Shown here: one piece after another, positions 48,605-58,791 of the stretch | Position numbering within the stretch: position 1 is the stretch's first letter | How the letters are laid out: the number at the start of each line of letters is the position of its first letter | Assembly (NCBI RefSeq): GCF_900156545.1 | Contig: NZ_FTNW01000002.1 | Coordinates: forward strand, 558,001 to 622,000 | Length of the DNA stretch: 64,000 nt | Direction: 5' to 3' | Source of the DNA: Aquipseudomonas alcaligenes | Lineage (GTDB): Bacteria; Pseudomonadota; Gammaproteobacteria; Pseudomonadales; Pseudomonadaceae | The notes under the pieces: generated by a model | What the model saw: the letters and a program-made list of their open reading frames with translations, nothing else | Databases searched by the model: none | Told to the model about the DNA's origin: nothing | Program-made: the position numbers and the translations under genes

Positions 48605-49543
48605 TCAGAACTTCAGGCTGAGCCGCGCCGCCAGGGCGTTGTCACGCGCATCCTCGGCGTAATCGCCCGCATAGGTCAGGCCGAGGTAGAGGCCATCACG
48701 CAGTTCGTGGTCCAGGCTGAGGTCCAGGCGCAGGCTGCTGCGCTCGAACTCGCGGCCCTGCAGGCGCAGACTCTGCCCATCCGCGGTCATCGCCTCGGCA
48801 TTCAGACGGTCGCTGCCCAGGTCCTGGCGCAGGGCCAGGCTGGCCCGGCCGACCCATTTGCGCTGCTGCCAGTACCAGGGGGCCGCCAGACGCCAACCCA
48901 GGGTCAGGTAGCCGCCCTCCTCGTCCGCCGCCCGCAGACGCAGGCCGTTGTCGCGCAATGCGCCGCCGTCCAGGCGCAGCAGCGCCAGCCCGGCAAAGGG
49001 CTCCAGGGTGAAATCGCGGAAATCCAGGGCGAAACTGCTTTCGCCGAACAGCTGCCAGCTATGCGCGCTGGCGTGGTCGCTGCCACTGTCCAGGCGATGC
49101 TGGCCATACAAGGCGCCAAGCTTGAAGCCCAGCTGGTTGTAGATACGAGTGGCGGCATACAGACCAAAGTGGGCACTGTCGCTGGCGCCGCTATCCCCGT
49201 CATCCTCCAGGCGCGCCTGAGACAACGCGACCAGCCCGCCGCCGATCCACTGGCCACCGAGTGGCCGATCCAGCCCCAGCGTGAGGCTCTCGCCGCGGCG
49301 CTGCAGACCGCCGTCCCAGTGGCCGTGATAGCCCTGGACGCGCGTCCAGGTCGGCCATTGATCAGCCTCGGCCTGAGACTCGCGAAAGGCAAAGCGTACC
49401 TGCTGCAGGCGATCCAGCGCCGCCTCGCGGGGCAGCCGACTGTCATTCAACAACAACGCGCGCTGATCGAGTGGCAGCACGCTTTCGACCGCGCCGGCAG
49501 CAGCCGACGCCAGCAACAGGCCCGCGAACAGCGCACAGCGCAT
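48605..49543 (-). CDS. Outer-membrane beta-barrel protein, autotransporter-domain type
   Basis: A 312-residue secreted protein with signal peptide (about 18 residues, ending A-A-G-A). The mature part is a string of alternating amphipathic strands (for example [22 protein letters not shown]) that ends in L-S-L-K-F, a C-terminal Phe suited to the BAM machinery. It resembles the beta-domain of type V autotransporters but has almost no passenger. The ATG overlaps the DUF533 stop by 1 bp (TGATG), so the two are coupled. Role unknown: a pore, an esterase-less barrel, or the remnant of a larger autotransporter. Confidence 0.72.
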   Translation of the reverse strand: MRCALFAGLLLASAAAGAVESVLPLDQRALLLNDSRLPREAALDRLQQVRFAFRESQAEADQWPTWTRVQGYHGHWDGGLQRRGESLTLGLDRPLGGQWIGGGLVALSQARLEDDGDSGASDSAHFGLYAATRIYNQLGFKLGALYGQHRLDSGSDHASAHSWQLFGESSFALDFRDFTLEPFAGLALLRLDGGALRDNGLRLRAADEEGGYLTLGWRLAAPWYWQQRKWVGRASLALRQDLGSDRLNAEAMTADGQSLRLQGREFERSSLRLDLSLDHELRDGLYLGLTYAGDYAEDARDNALAARLSLKF

Positions 49544-50283
49544 CAACGCAGCGCCAGTTCCTGACGCACCTGGCTTTCCAGCTCGGCCTTGAGCGAGGGC
49601 TCCAGCTTGAGCTGACGAGCCAGCTCCTCCAGGTAGGCACGCTCCATGAAGTGCTCCTCGTCGACCATCAGCACACTGGCGATGTACATCTCGGCGGCCA
49701 TTTCCGGGGTACTCGCGGCACGCGCCACCTCGGCAGGGTCGAGCGGCTTGTTCAGCTCGGCATCCAGCCAGCGCAGCAGCTCAGGATCATTGGCCAACGC
49801 ACCGATATGCTCCTCGATCAGCTGGCGCTCCTTGGCGTCCACGTGGCCATCCGCCTTGGCCGCCGCCACCAGCGCCTTGAGGATCGCCTGGCTGTGCAGT
49901 TCGGCCTGCGGTGCCGGCAGGCGATCCACGGTCTGTGGCTCGATGCGCGGCTGCGCGCTGCCGGCACGCTGCTGTTCCTGCCAATTGCCATAGGCCTTGT
50001 AGGCGATTACACCGAGGGCAGCCAGACCACCGTAAGTCAGCGCCTTGCCACCCAGCTTGCGCGCACTCTTGTTGCCCAGCAGCAGCCCCAGAGCACCCGC
50101 CGCCAGGGCGCCGCCGCCAGCCCCCTTGAGCAGAGTGCCGAGGTCACCGCTGCCACCCTTGCCGCCACCGGTCACGCTGCCAAGCAGGCCACCCAGGCCA
50201 CCGGACGACGACGAGCCGGATTTCTGTTGCAGCAGGTCCTGGCCGGATTTGAGCAGTTGGTCGAGCAGTCCACGAGTATTCAT
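49543..50283 (-). CDS. DUF533 / TerB-like tellurite-resistance family protein
   Basis: A 246-residue protein. The first 70 residues are Gly/Ser-rich (K-S-G-S-S-S-S-G-G-L-G-G-L-L-G) with a small hydrophobic segment near 70-100. Residues 130-245 are a helical TerB-like DUF533 domain (A-K-A-D-G-H-V-D-A-K-E-R, then M-V-D-E-E-H-F-M-E-R). Such proteins are linked to inner-membrane stress modules but have no settled role. The gene has an AGGAGG site and heads a two-gene operon with the barrel protein. Confidence 0.82.
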   Translation of the reverse strand: MNTRGLLDQLLKSGQDLLQQKSGSSSSGGLGGLLGSVTGGGKGGSGDLGTLLKGAGGGALAAGALGLLLGNKSARKLGGKALTYGGLAALGVIAYKAYGNWQEQQRAGSAQPRIEPQTVDRLPAPQAELHSQAILKALVAAAKADGHVDAKERQLIEEHIGALANDPELLRWLDAELNKPLDPAEVARAASTPEMAAEMYIASVLMVDEEHFMERAYLEELARQLKLEPSLKAELESQVRQELALR

Positions 50284-50399
50284 CTAAGCCCTCCTGAGGG
50301 ATTACCTGTCCATGTAAGGCCTTGATTCTAACCACAACAGCCGGAGCACGAAGTGACGCTCTGCTTCCGGATATTGCGTACAGCAAAAAAACCACTTCC

Positions 50400-50438
50400 T
50401 TTCTATAAAAAAGAACGGCTTTATTAATTTTCTATAAA
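50400..50438. promoter_or_regulatory. AT-rich region with TTTCTATAAA direct repeats
   Basis: The 10-mer TTTCTATAAA occurs exactly at 50400-50409 and 50429-50438, 29 bp apart, in an AT-rich island between the divergent DUF533 and LysR genes. Its TATAAA cores could be -10 elements or binding sites for the adjacent LysR protein. Confidence 0.45.
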
Positions 50439-50467
50439 CCTCAACCACAAGCTCCGGATTGCTCGCC

Positions 50468-51379
50468 ATGATGACCCTGCGCCAGATCCGCCATTTCATC
50501 GCTGTCGCCGAAACCGGCTCGATCTCCGCCGCCGCCCAGGCGGTGTTCATCTCGCAGTCGACCCTGACCCTGGCCATCCAGCAGCTGGAGGAGGAGATCG
50601 GCGTCAGCCTGTTCAACCGCCACGCCAAGGGCATGAGCCTGACCCACCAGGGCCACCAGTTCCTGCGCCAGGCGCATCTGATCCTGGCCACCGTGGACAA
50701 TGCCAAGCGCAGCCTGCAGCAGAGCACCGATCAGGTTGCCGGGCACCTCACCATCGGCGTAACCAGCCTGGTCGCCGGCTACTACCTGGCCGACCTGATC
50801 ACCCGCTTCCAGCGGGCCTACCCCAACGTGCAGGTCCGCGTGGTGGAAGACGAGCGCCCCTATATCGAACACCTGCTGGTCAGCGGCGAGATCGACGTCG
50901 GCGTGCTGATCCTGTCCAACCTGGAAGACCGCCACGCCCTGCAGACCGAGGTACTGACTCACTCGCCGCATCGTCTCTGGCTACCGGCACGCCACCCGCT
51001 GCTGGAGCGCGACAGCATCAGCCTGGCCGACGTGGCCAGCGAGCCACTGATCCAGCTCAACGCCGACGAAATGGGCCTGCATACCCAGCGCATCTGGAGC
51101 CGCGCCGGCCTGACCCCGCACGTGACCCTGCGCACCGCCTCGGTAGAGGCCGTGCGCAGCCTGGTGGCCGCCGGCCTCGGCCTGTCGATCCAGCCGGACA
51201 TGACCTACCGGCCCTGGTCGCTGGAGGGCGACATCATCGAGGCACGGCCGCTGGTCGACCTCAGCGAACCGCTCGACGTCGGCCTGGCCTGGCGCCGCGG
51301 CACGGCGCGACCGGCACTGGTCGACCCGTTCCTGACCCTGGCCCGCGAACAGCCCAACAACCGCAAGGTTTCGATTTAA
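50468..51379 (+). CDS. LysR-family transcriptional regulator
   Basis: A 303-residue LysR regulator. The N-terminal winged helix (1-60) reads L-R-Q-I-R-H-F-I-A-V-A-E-T-G-S-I-S-A-A-A and S-Q-S-T-L-T-L-A-I-Q-Q-L-E-E. The effector-binding domain spans about 90-300. Start placed at the first of two adjacent ATGs. It lies 136 bp upstream of the first dehydrogenase on the same strand, so it probably controls the dehydrogenase/ABC genes downstream. The ligand may be a polyamine breakdown product, by context only. Confidence 0.88.
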   Translation: MMTLRQIRHFIAVAETGSISAAAQAVFISQSTLTLAIQQLEEEIGVSLFNRHAKGMSLTHQGHQFLRQAHLILATVDNAKRSLQQSTDQVAGHLTIGVTSLVAGYYLADLITRFQRAYPNVQVRVVEDERPYIEHLLVSGEIDVGVLILSNLEDRHALQTEVLTHSPHRLWLPARHPLLERDSISLADVASEPLIQLNADEMGLHTQRIWSRAGLTPHVTLRTASVEAVRSLVAAGLGLSIQPDMTYRPWSLEGDIIEARPLVDLSEPLDVGLAWRRGTARPALVDPFLTLAREQPNNRKVSI

Positions 51380-51406
51380 TCGAACGCTACTTTCAATATT
51401 TAGAAT

Positions 51407-51435
51407 TTGTCGACCTCAAGCCCGGCCTCTAGTCT
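51407..51435 (+). promoter_or_regulatory. Possible promoter for the first dehydrogenase gene
   Basis: TTGTCG (51407-51412) and TAGTCT (51430-51435) are separated by 17 bp, downstream of an AT-rich tract that could bind the LysR protein. Consensus match is modest. Confidence 0.3.
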
Positions 51436-51515
51436 CGCTTCCCTATGGACGCAGGCATCCCGGGCCAACCGGAGCCGCCATGCCAGCCGCAACCAATAAC
51501 AGAAGAAACGCGAAG

Positions 51516-52970
51516 ATGAGCACGCCCACCCTGCACAGCGCCTTGCTGATCGACGGCCACCTGGTCGGCGGGGAAGGTGTTGCCGAAGCCATCCTCAACC
51601 CCGCCACCGGCGACGTCCTGTGCAGCATCGCCGAGGCCTCGCTGGAGCAGCTCGAGGCCGCCGTGCAGGCCGCCCATCGCGCCTTCCCCGCCTGGTCGCG
51701 GACCACCCCGGCACAACGCGCCGCAACCCTGCTGGCGATTGCCGAGGCCATCGATGCCCAGGCCGAGCAACTGGCCCAGCTGGAGGCCCTGAACTGCGGC
51801 AAGCCGCTGCATCTGGCGCGCCAGGACGATCTGCCGGCGACCGCCGACGTCTTCCGCTTCTTCGCCGGCGCCGTGCGCTGCCAGCAGGGCCAGCTGGCCG
51901 GCGAGTACCTGGAAGGGCATACCAGCCTGGTGCGCCGCGACCCGGTCGGCGTGGTCGCCTCCATCGCGCCGTGGAACTACCCGCTGATGATGGCAGCCTG
52001 GAAAATTGCCCCGGCCCTGGCCGCCGGCAACACCCTGGTGTTCAAACCCTCCGAGCACACGCCGCTATCGATCCTCGCGCTGGCTCCGGCGCTGGCGCAG
52101 ATCCTCCCGGCCGGCGTGCTGAACATCGTCTGCGGCGGTGGTGAAGGCGTCGGCAGCAGCCTGGTCGGCCACCCGCGGGTACGCATGGTGTCGCTGACCG
52201 GCGATATCGTCACCGGCCAGAAAATCCTGCAGAGCGCCGCGCGCACCCTCAAGCGCACGCACCTGGAACTGGGCGGCAAGGCGCCAGTGATCGTCTGCAA
52301 CGATGCCGACATCGACGCCGTGGTTCAGGGCATCCGCAGCTACGGCTACTACAACGCCGGCCAGGACTGCACCGCGGCGTGCCGCATCTATGCCGAAAAA
52401 GGCATCCACGATCGCCTGGTCGCCGAACTGGGCGACGCCGTAGCGAGCATTCGCTTTGCCCGCAAGAAGGACACCGACAACGAAATCGGCCCACTGATCA
52501 GCGCGCGCCAGCGCGACCGCGTGGCCAGCTTCGTCGAGCGCGCCCTTGGCCAGCCGCATATCGAGCGCGTCACCGGTGCCGCGGTGCATTCCGGCCCCGG
52601 TTTCCATTACCAGCCGACCCTGCTGGCCGGCTGCAAGCAGAGCGACGAGATCGTCCAGCGCGAGGTGTTCGGCCCGGTCGTCACCGTCACCCGCTTCGAC
52701 CACCTGAGCCAGGCGCTGGACTGGGCCAACGACTCCGAATACGGCCTGGCCAGCTCGGTATGGACGCAGAACCTGGACAAGGCCTTCCAGCTGGCCAACC
52801 GCCTGCAGTACGGCTGCACCTGGATCAACACCCACTTCATGCTGGCCAGCGAGATGCCCCACGGCGGGCTCAAGCGCTCGGGCTACGGCAAGGACCTGTC
52901 CAGCGACTCGTTGCAGGACTACAGCGTGGTGCGCCACATCATGGTGCGCCACGGACAACAATTAGATTGA
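51516..52970 (+). CDS. Aldehyde dehydrogenase, PatD-like paralogue
   Basis: A 484-residue NAD(P)-linked dehydrogenase. It has the catalytic Cys (C285 in G-Q-D-C-T-A-A-C), the general-base Glu in E-L-G-G-K-A-P, the proton-relay Asn in P-W-N-Y-P, and E-V-F-G-P-V-V. Nearly every conserved stretch is shared with the second dehydrogenase (57367-58791), so the two are paralogues of gamma-aminobutyraldehyde dehydrogenase. A start at 51480, 12 codons upstream, has a GGAG site and is a fair alternative. It is followed 75 bp later by the ABC binding-protein gene. Confidence 0.88.
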   Translation: MSTPTLHSALLIDGHLVGGEGVAEAILNPATGDVLCSIAEASLEQLEAAVQAAHRAFPAWSRTTPAQRAATLLAIAEAIDAQAEQLAQLEALNCGKPLHLARQDDLPATADVFRFFAGAVRCQQGQLAGEYLEGHTSLVRRDPVGVVASIAPWNYPLMMAAWKIAPALAAGNTLVFKPSEHTPLSILALAPALAQILPAGVLNIVCGGGEGVGSSLVGHPRVRMVSLTGDIVTGQKILQSAARTLKRTHLELGGKAPVIVCNDADIDAVVQGIRSYGYYNAGQDCTAACRIYAEKGIHDRLVAELGDAVASIRFARKKDTDNEIGPLISARQRDRVASFVERALGQPHIERVTGAAVHSGPGFHYQPTLLAGCKQSDEIVQREVFGPVVTVTRFDHLSQALDWANDSEYGLASSVWTQNLDKAFQLANRLQYGCTWINTHFMLASEMPHGGLKRSGYGKDLSSDSLQDYSVVRHIMVRHGQQLD

Positions 52971-53045
52971 CCCAACCCGCTCGGCGCGGTCTGCCGAACG
53001 CCATTCATCTGCCCCGATAACAGGTCACAACAAGAGGGAATCACG

Positions 53046-54197
53046 ATGTCCGCGCCAACCACCACACTCCTCAGCGCTCTCGCCACCGCCCTGCTCGCCA
53101 GCGGCGCCGTGCAGGCCGCCGTACCGCTCAAGACCCTCGGCAGCGCCGAAGGCCAGCTCGACATCATCGCCTGGCCCGGCTACATCGAGCGCGGCGAAAC
53201 CGACAAGAACTACGACTGGGTCACCCAGTTCGAGCAGGACACCGGCTGCAAGGTCAACGTCAAGACCGCCGCCACCTCCGACGAGATGGTCAGCCTGATG
53301 GCCAAGGGCGGCTATGACCTGGTCACCGCTTCGGGCGATGCCTCGCTGCGCCTGATCGCCGGCAAGCGCGTGCAGCCGGTCAACGTCGACCTGATCCCCA
53401 GCTGGAAGCACATCGACGAGCGCCTGAAGGACGCTCCCTGGCACACGGTCGGCGGCCAGCACTACGGCACGCCCTACCAGTGGGGCCCGAACGTGCTGAT
53501 GTACAGCACCAAGTTGTTCAAGGAGGCGCCGAGCAGCTGGAAAGTAGTGTTCGAGGAACAGACCCTGGCCGACGGCAAGAGCAACAAGGGCCGCGTGCAG
53601 GCCTACGACGGCCCGATCTACATCGCCGACGCTGCGCTGTACCTGAAGGCACACAAGCCGGAGCTGGGCATCAGCGATCCCTACCTGCTCAACGAGCAGC
53701 AGTACGCCGCCGCGCTGGAACTGCTGCGCCAGCAGCAACCGCTGATCCACCGCTACTGGCACGACGTCACCGTGCAGATGAACGACTTCAAGAATGAAGG
53801 CGTGGTCGCCTCCAGCGCCTGGCCGTACCAGGTCAACGCGCTGCAACTGGAGAAGCAGGAGATCGCCTCCACCGTCCCGGCCGAAGGCGCCACCGGCTGG
53901 GCCGACACCACCATGCTGCACGCCGAGGCCAAGCACCCGGTGTGTGCCTACAAGTGGATGGACTGGTCGCTGCAGCCCAAGCTGCAGGGCGACCTGGCCG
54001 CCTGGTTCGGCTCGGTACCGGCGGTGCCGGCGGCCTGCCAGGGCAATGCCCTGCTCGGCGCCGAGGGTTGCAAGACCAACGGCTTCGACAACTTCGACAA
54101 GATCGCCTTCTGGAAAACCCCGCAGGCCGAGGGTGGCAAGTACGTGCCCTACAGCCGCTGGACCCAGGACTACATCGCCATCATGGGCGGTAGGTAA
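53046..54197 (+). CDS. ABC importer periplasmic binding protein, YdcS-like
   Basis: A 383-residue secreted protein with signal peptide (about 24 residues, ending V-Q-A-A). It belongs to the PotD/YdcS group of polyamine-type binding proteins: D-I-I-A-W-P-G-Y-I-E-R-G, F-E-Q-D-T-G-C-K-V-N, Y-D-L-V-T-A-S-G-D-A-S. Gene order binding protein-ATPase-permease-permease-dehydrogenase copies the E. coli ydcSTUVW operon, so a polyamine or related amine is the likely ligand. A 269-bp gap separates it from the ATPase gene. Confidence 0.88.
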   Translation: MSAPTTTLLSALATALLASGAVQAAVPLKTLGSAEGQLDIIAWPGYIERGETDKNYDWVTQFEQDTGCKVNVKTAATSDEMVSLMAKGGYDLVTASGDASLRLIAGKRVQPVNVDLIPSWKHIDERLKDAPWHTVGGQHYGTPYQWGPNVLMYSTKLFKEAPSSWKVVFEEQTLADGKSNKGRVQAYDGPIYIADAALYLKAHKPELGISDPYLLNEQQYAAALELLRQQQPLIHRYWHDVTVQMNDFKNEGVVASSAWPYQVNALQLEKQEIASTVPAEGATGWADTTMLHAEAKHPVCAYKWMDWSLQPKLQGDLAAWFGSVPAVPAACQGNALLGAEGCKTNGFDNFDKIAFWKTPQAEGGKYVPYSRWTQDYIAIMGGR

Positions 54198-54258
54198 AAA
54201 CCGTCCTGGCGGCTGCTGCGCAGGCCTGATCCGCGCCCGGGCAGTGCTCGGAATCCTC

Positions 54259-54274
54259 ACGTACTCCAGTACGT
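54259..54274. promoter_or_regulatory. Hairpin in the ydcS-ydcT intergenic gap
   Basis: The arms ACGTACT / AGTACGT flank CC in the 269-bp gap between the binding-protein and ATPase genes. Such a hairpin could protect or partly terminate the mRNA so that the binding protein is made in excess. No other feature is seen in this gap. Confidence 0.35.
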
Positions 54275-54466
54275 TGCGGTTCCTCCGCGCTGGCCGGACA
54301 CGGCTGAGGCCCGCTCGCGACGCCGCCAGAACGATTTTCAAACCCTGGGTGCCTTAGCGATCCCTTCCACAGCTTCACCGTTGTACACCCACCACCGACT
54401 CTCCCGTCTCGTGTCGGCAAACCGGCCGGGCCGGTGGTGGGTGGCTTTCCTCCTGGAGTGTTCGAG

Positions 54467-55501
54467 ATGACCCTTGCAGTGCAATTCACCGATGTGTCCC
54501 GCGTGTTCGGCGAGGTCAAGGCCGTCGACCGGGTGTCCATCGACATCCGGGACGGCGAATTCTTTTCCATGCTCGGCCCCTCCGGCTCGGGCAAGACCAC
54601 CTGCCTGCGCCTGATCGCCGGCTTCGAACAACCCAGTGCCGGCTCCATCCGCATCCACGGCGCCGAGGCGGCAGGGCTGCCGCCCTATCAGCGCGACGTC
54701 AACACGGTGTTCCAAGACTACGCGCTGTTCCCGCACATGAACGTGCTGGAGAACGTCGCCTACGGCCTCAAGGTCAAGGGCGTGGCCAAGGCCGAGCGCC
54801 TGGCCCGCGCCGAAGAAGCGCTGGCCCTGGTGGCCCTGGGCGGCTATGGCGCACGCAAGCCGGTACAGCTGTCCGGCGGCCAGCGCCAGCGTGTGGCCCT
54901 GGCCCGCGCCCTGGTCAATCGCCCGCGCGTGCTGCTGCTCGACGAGCCACTGGGCGCACTGGACCTCAAGCTGCGCGAGCAGATGCAGAGCGAGCTGAAG
55001 AAGCTGCAGCGCCAGCTCGGCATCACCTTCATCTTCGTCACCCACGACCAGGGCGAGGCGCTGTCCATGTCCGACCGCGTGGCGGTGTTCAACAAGGGCC
55101 GTATCGAGCAGGTCGATACCCCGCGCAACCTGTACATGAATCCGGCCAGCACCTTCGTCGCCGAATTCGTCGGCACCAGCAACGTGCTCAAGGGCGACCT
55201 GGCCATCCGGGTCAGCGGTTCGCCGCGCCCGCTGTCGATCCGCCCGGAACATGTGCGCCTGGTCGACAGCGGCGCCAGCCTGCCGGCCAGCGACGAGGCG
55301 GAGATCAGCGGCCTGCTGCACGATATCCAGTACCTCGGCGCCGCCACCCGCTACGAGCTGCAACTGGACAACGGGCAGAACTTCGCCGTGAGCCAGGCCA
55401 ACAACCAGTGGGGCGTCGGCGATGCCCCCTGCCAGCCCGGCCAGCGCGTCACTGCGCGCTGGGCCCGCGCCGCCATGGTCGCGCTGCGCGAGGAGGCCTG
55501 A
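54467..55501 (+). CDS. ABC importer ATPase, YdcT/PotA-like
   Basis: A 344-residue ATPase. Walker A is G-P-S-G-S-G-K-T-T, the signature is L-S-G-G-Q-R-Q-R-V-A-L-A, Walker B is V-L-L-L-D-E-P-L-G-A-L-D, and the switch His is in V-T-H-D-Q-G-E-A. The C-terminal 100 residues form the TOBE regulatory domain. A start at the ATG at 54467 has a TGGAG site. The first permease starts 1 bp after its stop. Confidence 0.92.
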   Translation: MTLAVQFTDVSRVFGEVKAVDRVSIDIRDGEFFSMLGPSGSGKTTCLRLIAGFEQPSAGSIRIHGAEAAGLPPYQRDVNTVFQDYALFPHMNVLENVAYGLKVKGVAKAERLARAEEALALVALGGYGARKPVQLSGGQRQRVALARALVNRPRVLLLDEPLGALDLKLREQMQSELKKLQRQLGITFIFVTHDQGEALSMSDRVAVFNKGRIEQVDTPRNLYMNPASTFVAEFVGTSNVLKGDLAIRVSGSPRPLSIRPEHVRLVDSGASLPASDEAEISGLLHDIQYLGAATRYELQLDNGQNFAVSQANNQWGVGDAPCQPGQRVTARWARAAMVALREEA

Positions 55502-55502
55502 G

Positions 55503-56447
55503 ATGAGCAGCCAGACCCTGGCCCTGCAGACGGATGGCGGCCTGCTGCGCCGCCTGTCCAGCCTGCTCTACCGCAAACCCACGCTGTACCTGGCGCTGCT
55601 GCTGATTCCGCCGCTGCTGTGGTTCGGCGCCATCTACCTGGGCTCGCTGCTGACCCTGCTGTGGCAGGGCTTCTACACCTTCGACGACTTCAGCATGACG
55701 GTCACCCCGGACCTCACGCTGGGCAACTTCAAGGCGCTGTTCCAGGCGGCCAACTTCGACATCATCCTGCGCACCCTGACGATGGCGGTCGCGGTGTCCG
55801 TGGCCAGCGCCGCGCTGGCATTTCCCATCGCCTACTACATGGCGCGCTACACCAGCGGCAAGACCAAGGCCTTCTTCTACATCGCGGTGATGCTGCCGAT
55901 GTGGGCCAGCTACATCGTCAAGGCCTACGCCTGGACCCTGCTGCTGGCCAAGGGCGGAGTCGCCATGTGGTTCGTCCAGGTACTGCACCTGCAACCCGTG
56001 CTGGAGTTCCTCCTGGGTATCCCCGGCATCGGCGGCAACACCCTGTCGACCTCGCACCTAGGGCGCTTTATGGTGTTCGTCTACATCTGGCTGCCGTTCA
56101 TGATCCTGCCCATCCAGGCCTCGCTGGAGCGTCTGCCGCCCTCGCTACTGCAAGCCTCGGCCGACCTCGGCGCGCACCCGGCGCAGACCTTCCTGCAGGT
56201 GATCCTGCCGCTGTCGGTTCCCGGCATCGCCGCCGGCTCGATCTTCACCTTCAGCCTGACCCTCGGCGACTTCATCGTGCCGCAGCTGGTGGGGCCGCCC
56301 GGCTACTTCATCGGCAGCATGGTCTACGCCCAGCAGGGCGCGATCGGCAACATGCCGATGGCCGCCGCCTTCACCCTGGTGCCGATCGTGCTGATCGCCA
56401 TCTACCTGTCCATCGTCAAGCGTCTGGGGGCCTTCGATGCACTCTGA
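55503..56447 (+). CDS. ABC importer permease 1, YdcU/PotB-like
   Basis: A 314-residue permease with about six membrane helices. It has the EAA-like cytoplasmic loop for the ATPase ([16 protein letters not shown]). The ATG follows the ATPase stop directly, and the 3' end overlaps the second permease by 11 bp. It would form the translocation channel with the YdcV-like protein. Confidence 0.9.
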   Translation: MSSQTLALQTDGGLLRRLSSLLYRKPTLYLALLLIPPLLWFGAIYLGSLLTLLWQGFYTFDDFSMTVTPDLTLGNFKALFQAANFDIILRTLTMAVAVSVASAALAFPIAYYMARYTSGKTKAFFYIAVMLPMWASYIVKAYAWTLLLAKGGVAMWFVQVLHLQPVLEFLLGIPGIGGNTLSTSHLGRFMVFVYIWLPFMILPIQASLERLPPSLLQASADLGAHPAQTFLQVILPLSVPGIAAGSIFTFSLTLGDFIVPQLVGPPGYFIGSMVYAQQGAIGNMPMAAAFTLVPIVLIAIYLSIVKRLGAFDAL

Positions 56448-57243
56448 GCAAGCGTCCTGGGGCCTCAAGGCTGCCGCCTGGGGCGGGCTGGTGTTCCTCC
56501 ACTTCCCGATCCTGATCATCTTCCTGTACGCCTTCAACACCGAAAGCGCCGGCTTCAGTTTCCCACCCAAGGGCCTGACCCTGGGCTGGTTCAGCGTGGC
56601 CTTCGCCCGTGCCGACGTGCTGGAAGCCATCGTGCTGTCACTCAAGGTGGCGAGCATCGCCACTCTGATCGCCATGCTGCTCGGCACCCTGGCTGCGGCG
56701 GCGCTGTGGCGGCGCGACTTCTTCGGCAAGGAGAGCGTGTCCCTGCTGCTGATCCTGCCAATCGCCCTGCCCGGCATCGTCACCGGCATCGCCCTGCTCT
56801 CGGCGTTCAAGACCTTCGGCATCGAGCCGGGCCTGCTGACCATCGTCATCGGCCACGCCACCTTCTGCGTGGTGATCGTCTACAACAACGTCATCGCCCG
56901 CTTCCGCCGCACCAGCTACAACCTGATCGAAGCCAGCATGGACCTGGGCGCCGACGGCTGGCAGACCTTCCGCTACATCGTCCTGCCCAACCTGGGCTCG
57001 GCCCTGCTGGCGGGCGGCATGCTGGCCTTCGCCCTGTCCTTCGACGAGATCATCGTCACCACCTTCACCGCCGGCCATGAGAAGACCCTGCCGATCTGGC
57101 TGCTCAACCAGCTGTCGCGCCCGCGCGACGTGCCGGTGACCAACGTGGTCGCCATGCTGGTGATGCTGGTGACCATGCTGCCGATCCTCGGCGCCTACTA
57201 CCTGACCAAGGGTGGCGAGGGCGTGGCCGGCAGCGGCAAATGA
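56437..57243 (+). CDS. ABC importer permease 2, YdcV/PotC-like
   Basis: A 268-residue permease with about six helices and the coupling loop [17 protein letters not shown]. The overlap of 11 bp with the first permease implies translational coupling. It is followed by a repeat element and then the second dehydrogenase gene. Confidence 0.9.
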   Translation: MHSEQASWGLKAAAWGGLVFLHFPILIIFLYAFNTESAGFSFPPKGLTLGWFSVAFARADVLEAIVLSLKVASIATLIAMLLGTLAAAALWRRDFFGKESVSLLLILPIALPGIVTGIALLSAFKTFGIEPGLLTIVIGHATFCVVIVYNNVIARFRRTSYNLIEASMDLGADGWQTFRYIVLPNLGSALLAGGMLAFALSFDEIIVTTFTAGHEKTLPIWLLNQLSRPRDVPVTNVVAMLVMLVTMLPILGAYYLTKGGEGVAGSGK

Positions 57244-57250
57244 CCTTTAC

Positions 57251-57332
57251 GCCCCTCTCCCGTCGGGACAGGGGCCGGGCTCTGTGCAGCTCGTAACTCC
57301 CTCACCCCAACCCCTCCCCAAAGGGAGAGGGG
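57251..57332. repeat. CTCTCCC-type palindromic repeat pair inside the ydc-type operon
   Basis: Two inverted elements (57251-57274, and CCTCACCCC to GGGAGAGGGG ending at 57332) occupy the gap between the second permease and patD. They match the repeat family seen at 8081 and 42913. Confidence 0.7.
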
Positions 57333-57366
57333 CTTAACAAACAACCGCAACGACGAGGCTTATGCG

Positions 57367-58791
57367 ATGCAAACCAAACTGCTGATCAACGGCCAACTGG
57401 TGGCTGGTGAAGGTGCTGTCCAGCCGGTCCTCAATCCTTCGCTGGGTACCACCCTGGTGGAGATCGCCGAGGCCAGCCCGGCCCAGGTCGATGCTGCCGT
57501 GCAGGCGGCCGATGCCGCCTTCGCCGACTGGTCGCAGACCACCCCGGGCCAGCGCTCGGCGCTGCTGCTGCAGGTGGCCGACGCCATCGACACCCATGCC
57601 GAGACACTGGCCCGCCTGGAATCGCAGAACTGCGGCAAGCCCTACGCTGCCGCCCTGGGCGACGAGCTGCCGGCGGTCGCCGACGTGTTCCGCTTCTTCG
57701 CCGGCGCGGTGCGCTGCATGCCGGGCTCGGCCGCCGGCGAATACCTGCCGGGACACACCTCGATGATCCGCCGCGACCCGGTCGGCGTGGTCGCCTCCAT
57801 CGCGCCCTGGAACTACCCGCTGATGATGGCCGCCTGGAAGCTGGCCCCGGCCCTGGCCGCCGGCAACTGCGTAGTGCTCAAGCCCTCGGAGCAGACCCCG
57901 CTGACCGCGCTGAAACTGGCCGAGCTGATCGCGCCGATCTTCCCCGCCGGGGTGGTCAACCTGGTGTTCGGCCGCGGCCCGAGCGTCGGCCAGCCGCTGG
58001 TCACCCATCCCAAGGTGCGCATGGTCTCGCTGACCGGCTCCATCCCCACCGGCGTCAACATCGTCTCCAGCACCGCCGAAAGCATGAAACGCACCCACAT
58101 GGAACTGGGCGGCAAGGCCCCGGTGCTGATCTTCAACGACGCCGACATCGACGCCGCCGTGGAGGGCATCCGTGCCTTCGGCTTCTACAACGCCGGGCAG
58201 GACTGCACCGCCGCCTGCCGCATCTATGCACAGAAAGGCGTGTACCAGCAGTTCGTCGCCAAGCTCGGCGAGGCCGTCAGCATGCTCAAGCTGGGCACCC
58301 AGGACGAGGATGGCGTCGAGCTCGGCCCGCTGATCACCGCTGCCCACCGCGACCGCGTGCTGGGCTTCCTCGAACGCGCCAAGGCCGTACCGCACATCCA
58401 GGTGGTCACCGGCGGCCAGGCCGCCGACCGTCCGGGCTTCTTCGTCGAGCCGACCGTGCTCGCCGGCGCCCGCCAGGATGACGAGATCGTCCGTCGCGAG
58501 GTGTTCGGCCCGGTGGTCTCGGTCACCGAGTTCGACACCGAGGAGCAGGCCCTGGCCTGGGCCAACGACTCCGACTACGGCCTGGCCAGCTCGGTGTGGA
58601 CCGCCGACGTGGGCCGCGCCCATCGCCTGTCGGCGCGCTTGCAGTACGGCTGCACCTGGGTCAACACCCACTTCATGCTGGTCAGCGAGATGCCGCACGG
58701 CGGTATGAAGCTCTCCGGCTACGGCAAGGACATGTCCATGTACGGGCTGGAGGACTACACCACCATCCGCCACGTGATGATCAAGCACTGA
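57367..58791 (+). CDS. patD: Gamma-aminobutyraldehyde dehydrogenase
   Basis: A 474-residue dehydrogenase that oxidises 4-aminobutanal (from putrescine) to GABA. The catalytic Cys is C280 ([12 protein letters not shown]). The sequence, from [16 protein letters not shown] to the C-terminal V-M-I-K-H, closely follows the E. coli PatD (YdcW) pattern as I recall it, in length too. It closes the ABC operon as in E. coli ydcSTUVW. The upstream paralogue at 51516 may act on a related amino-aldehyde. Confidence 0.92.
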   Translation: MQTKLLINGQLVAGEGAVQPVLNPSLGTTLVEIAEASPAQVDAAVQAADAAFADWSQTTPGQRSALLLQVADAIDTHAETLARLESQNCGKPYAAALGDELPAVADVFRFFAGAVRCMPGSAAGEYLPGHTSMIRRDPVGVVASIAPWNYPLMMAAWKLAPALAAGNCVVLKPSEQTPLTALKLAELIAPIFPAGVVNLVFGRGPSVGQPLVTHPKVRMVSLTGSIPTGVNIVSSTAESMKRTHMELGGKAPVLIFNDADIDAAVEGIRAFGFYNAGQDCTAACRIYAQKGVYQQFVAKLGEAVSMLKLGTQDEDGVELGPLITAAHRDRVLGFLERAKAVPHIQVVTGGQAADRPGFFVEPTVLAGARQDDEIVRREVFGPVVSVTEFDTEEQALAWANDSDYGLASSVWTADVGRAHRLSARLQYGCTWVNTHFMLVSEMPHGGMKLSGYGKDMSMYGLEDYTTIRHVMIKH

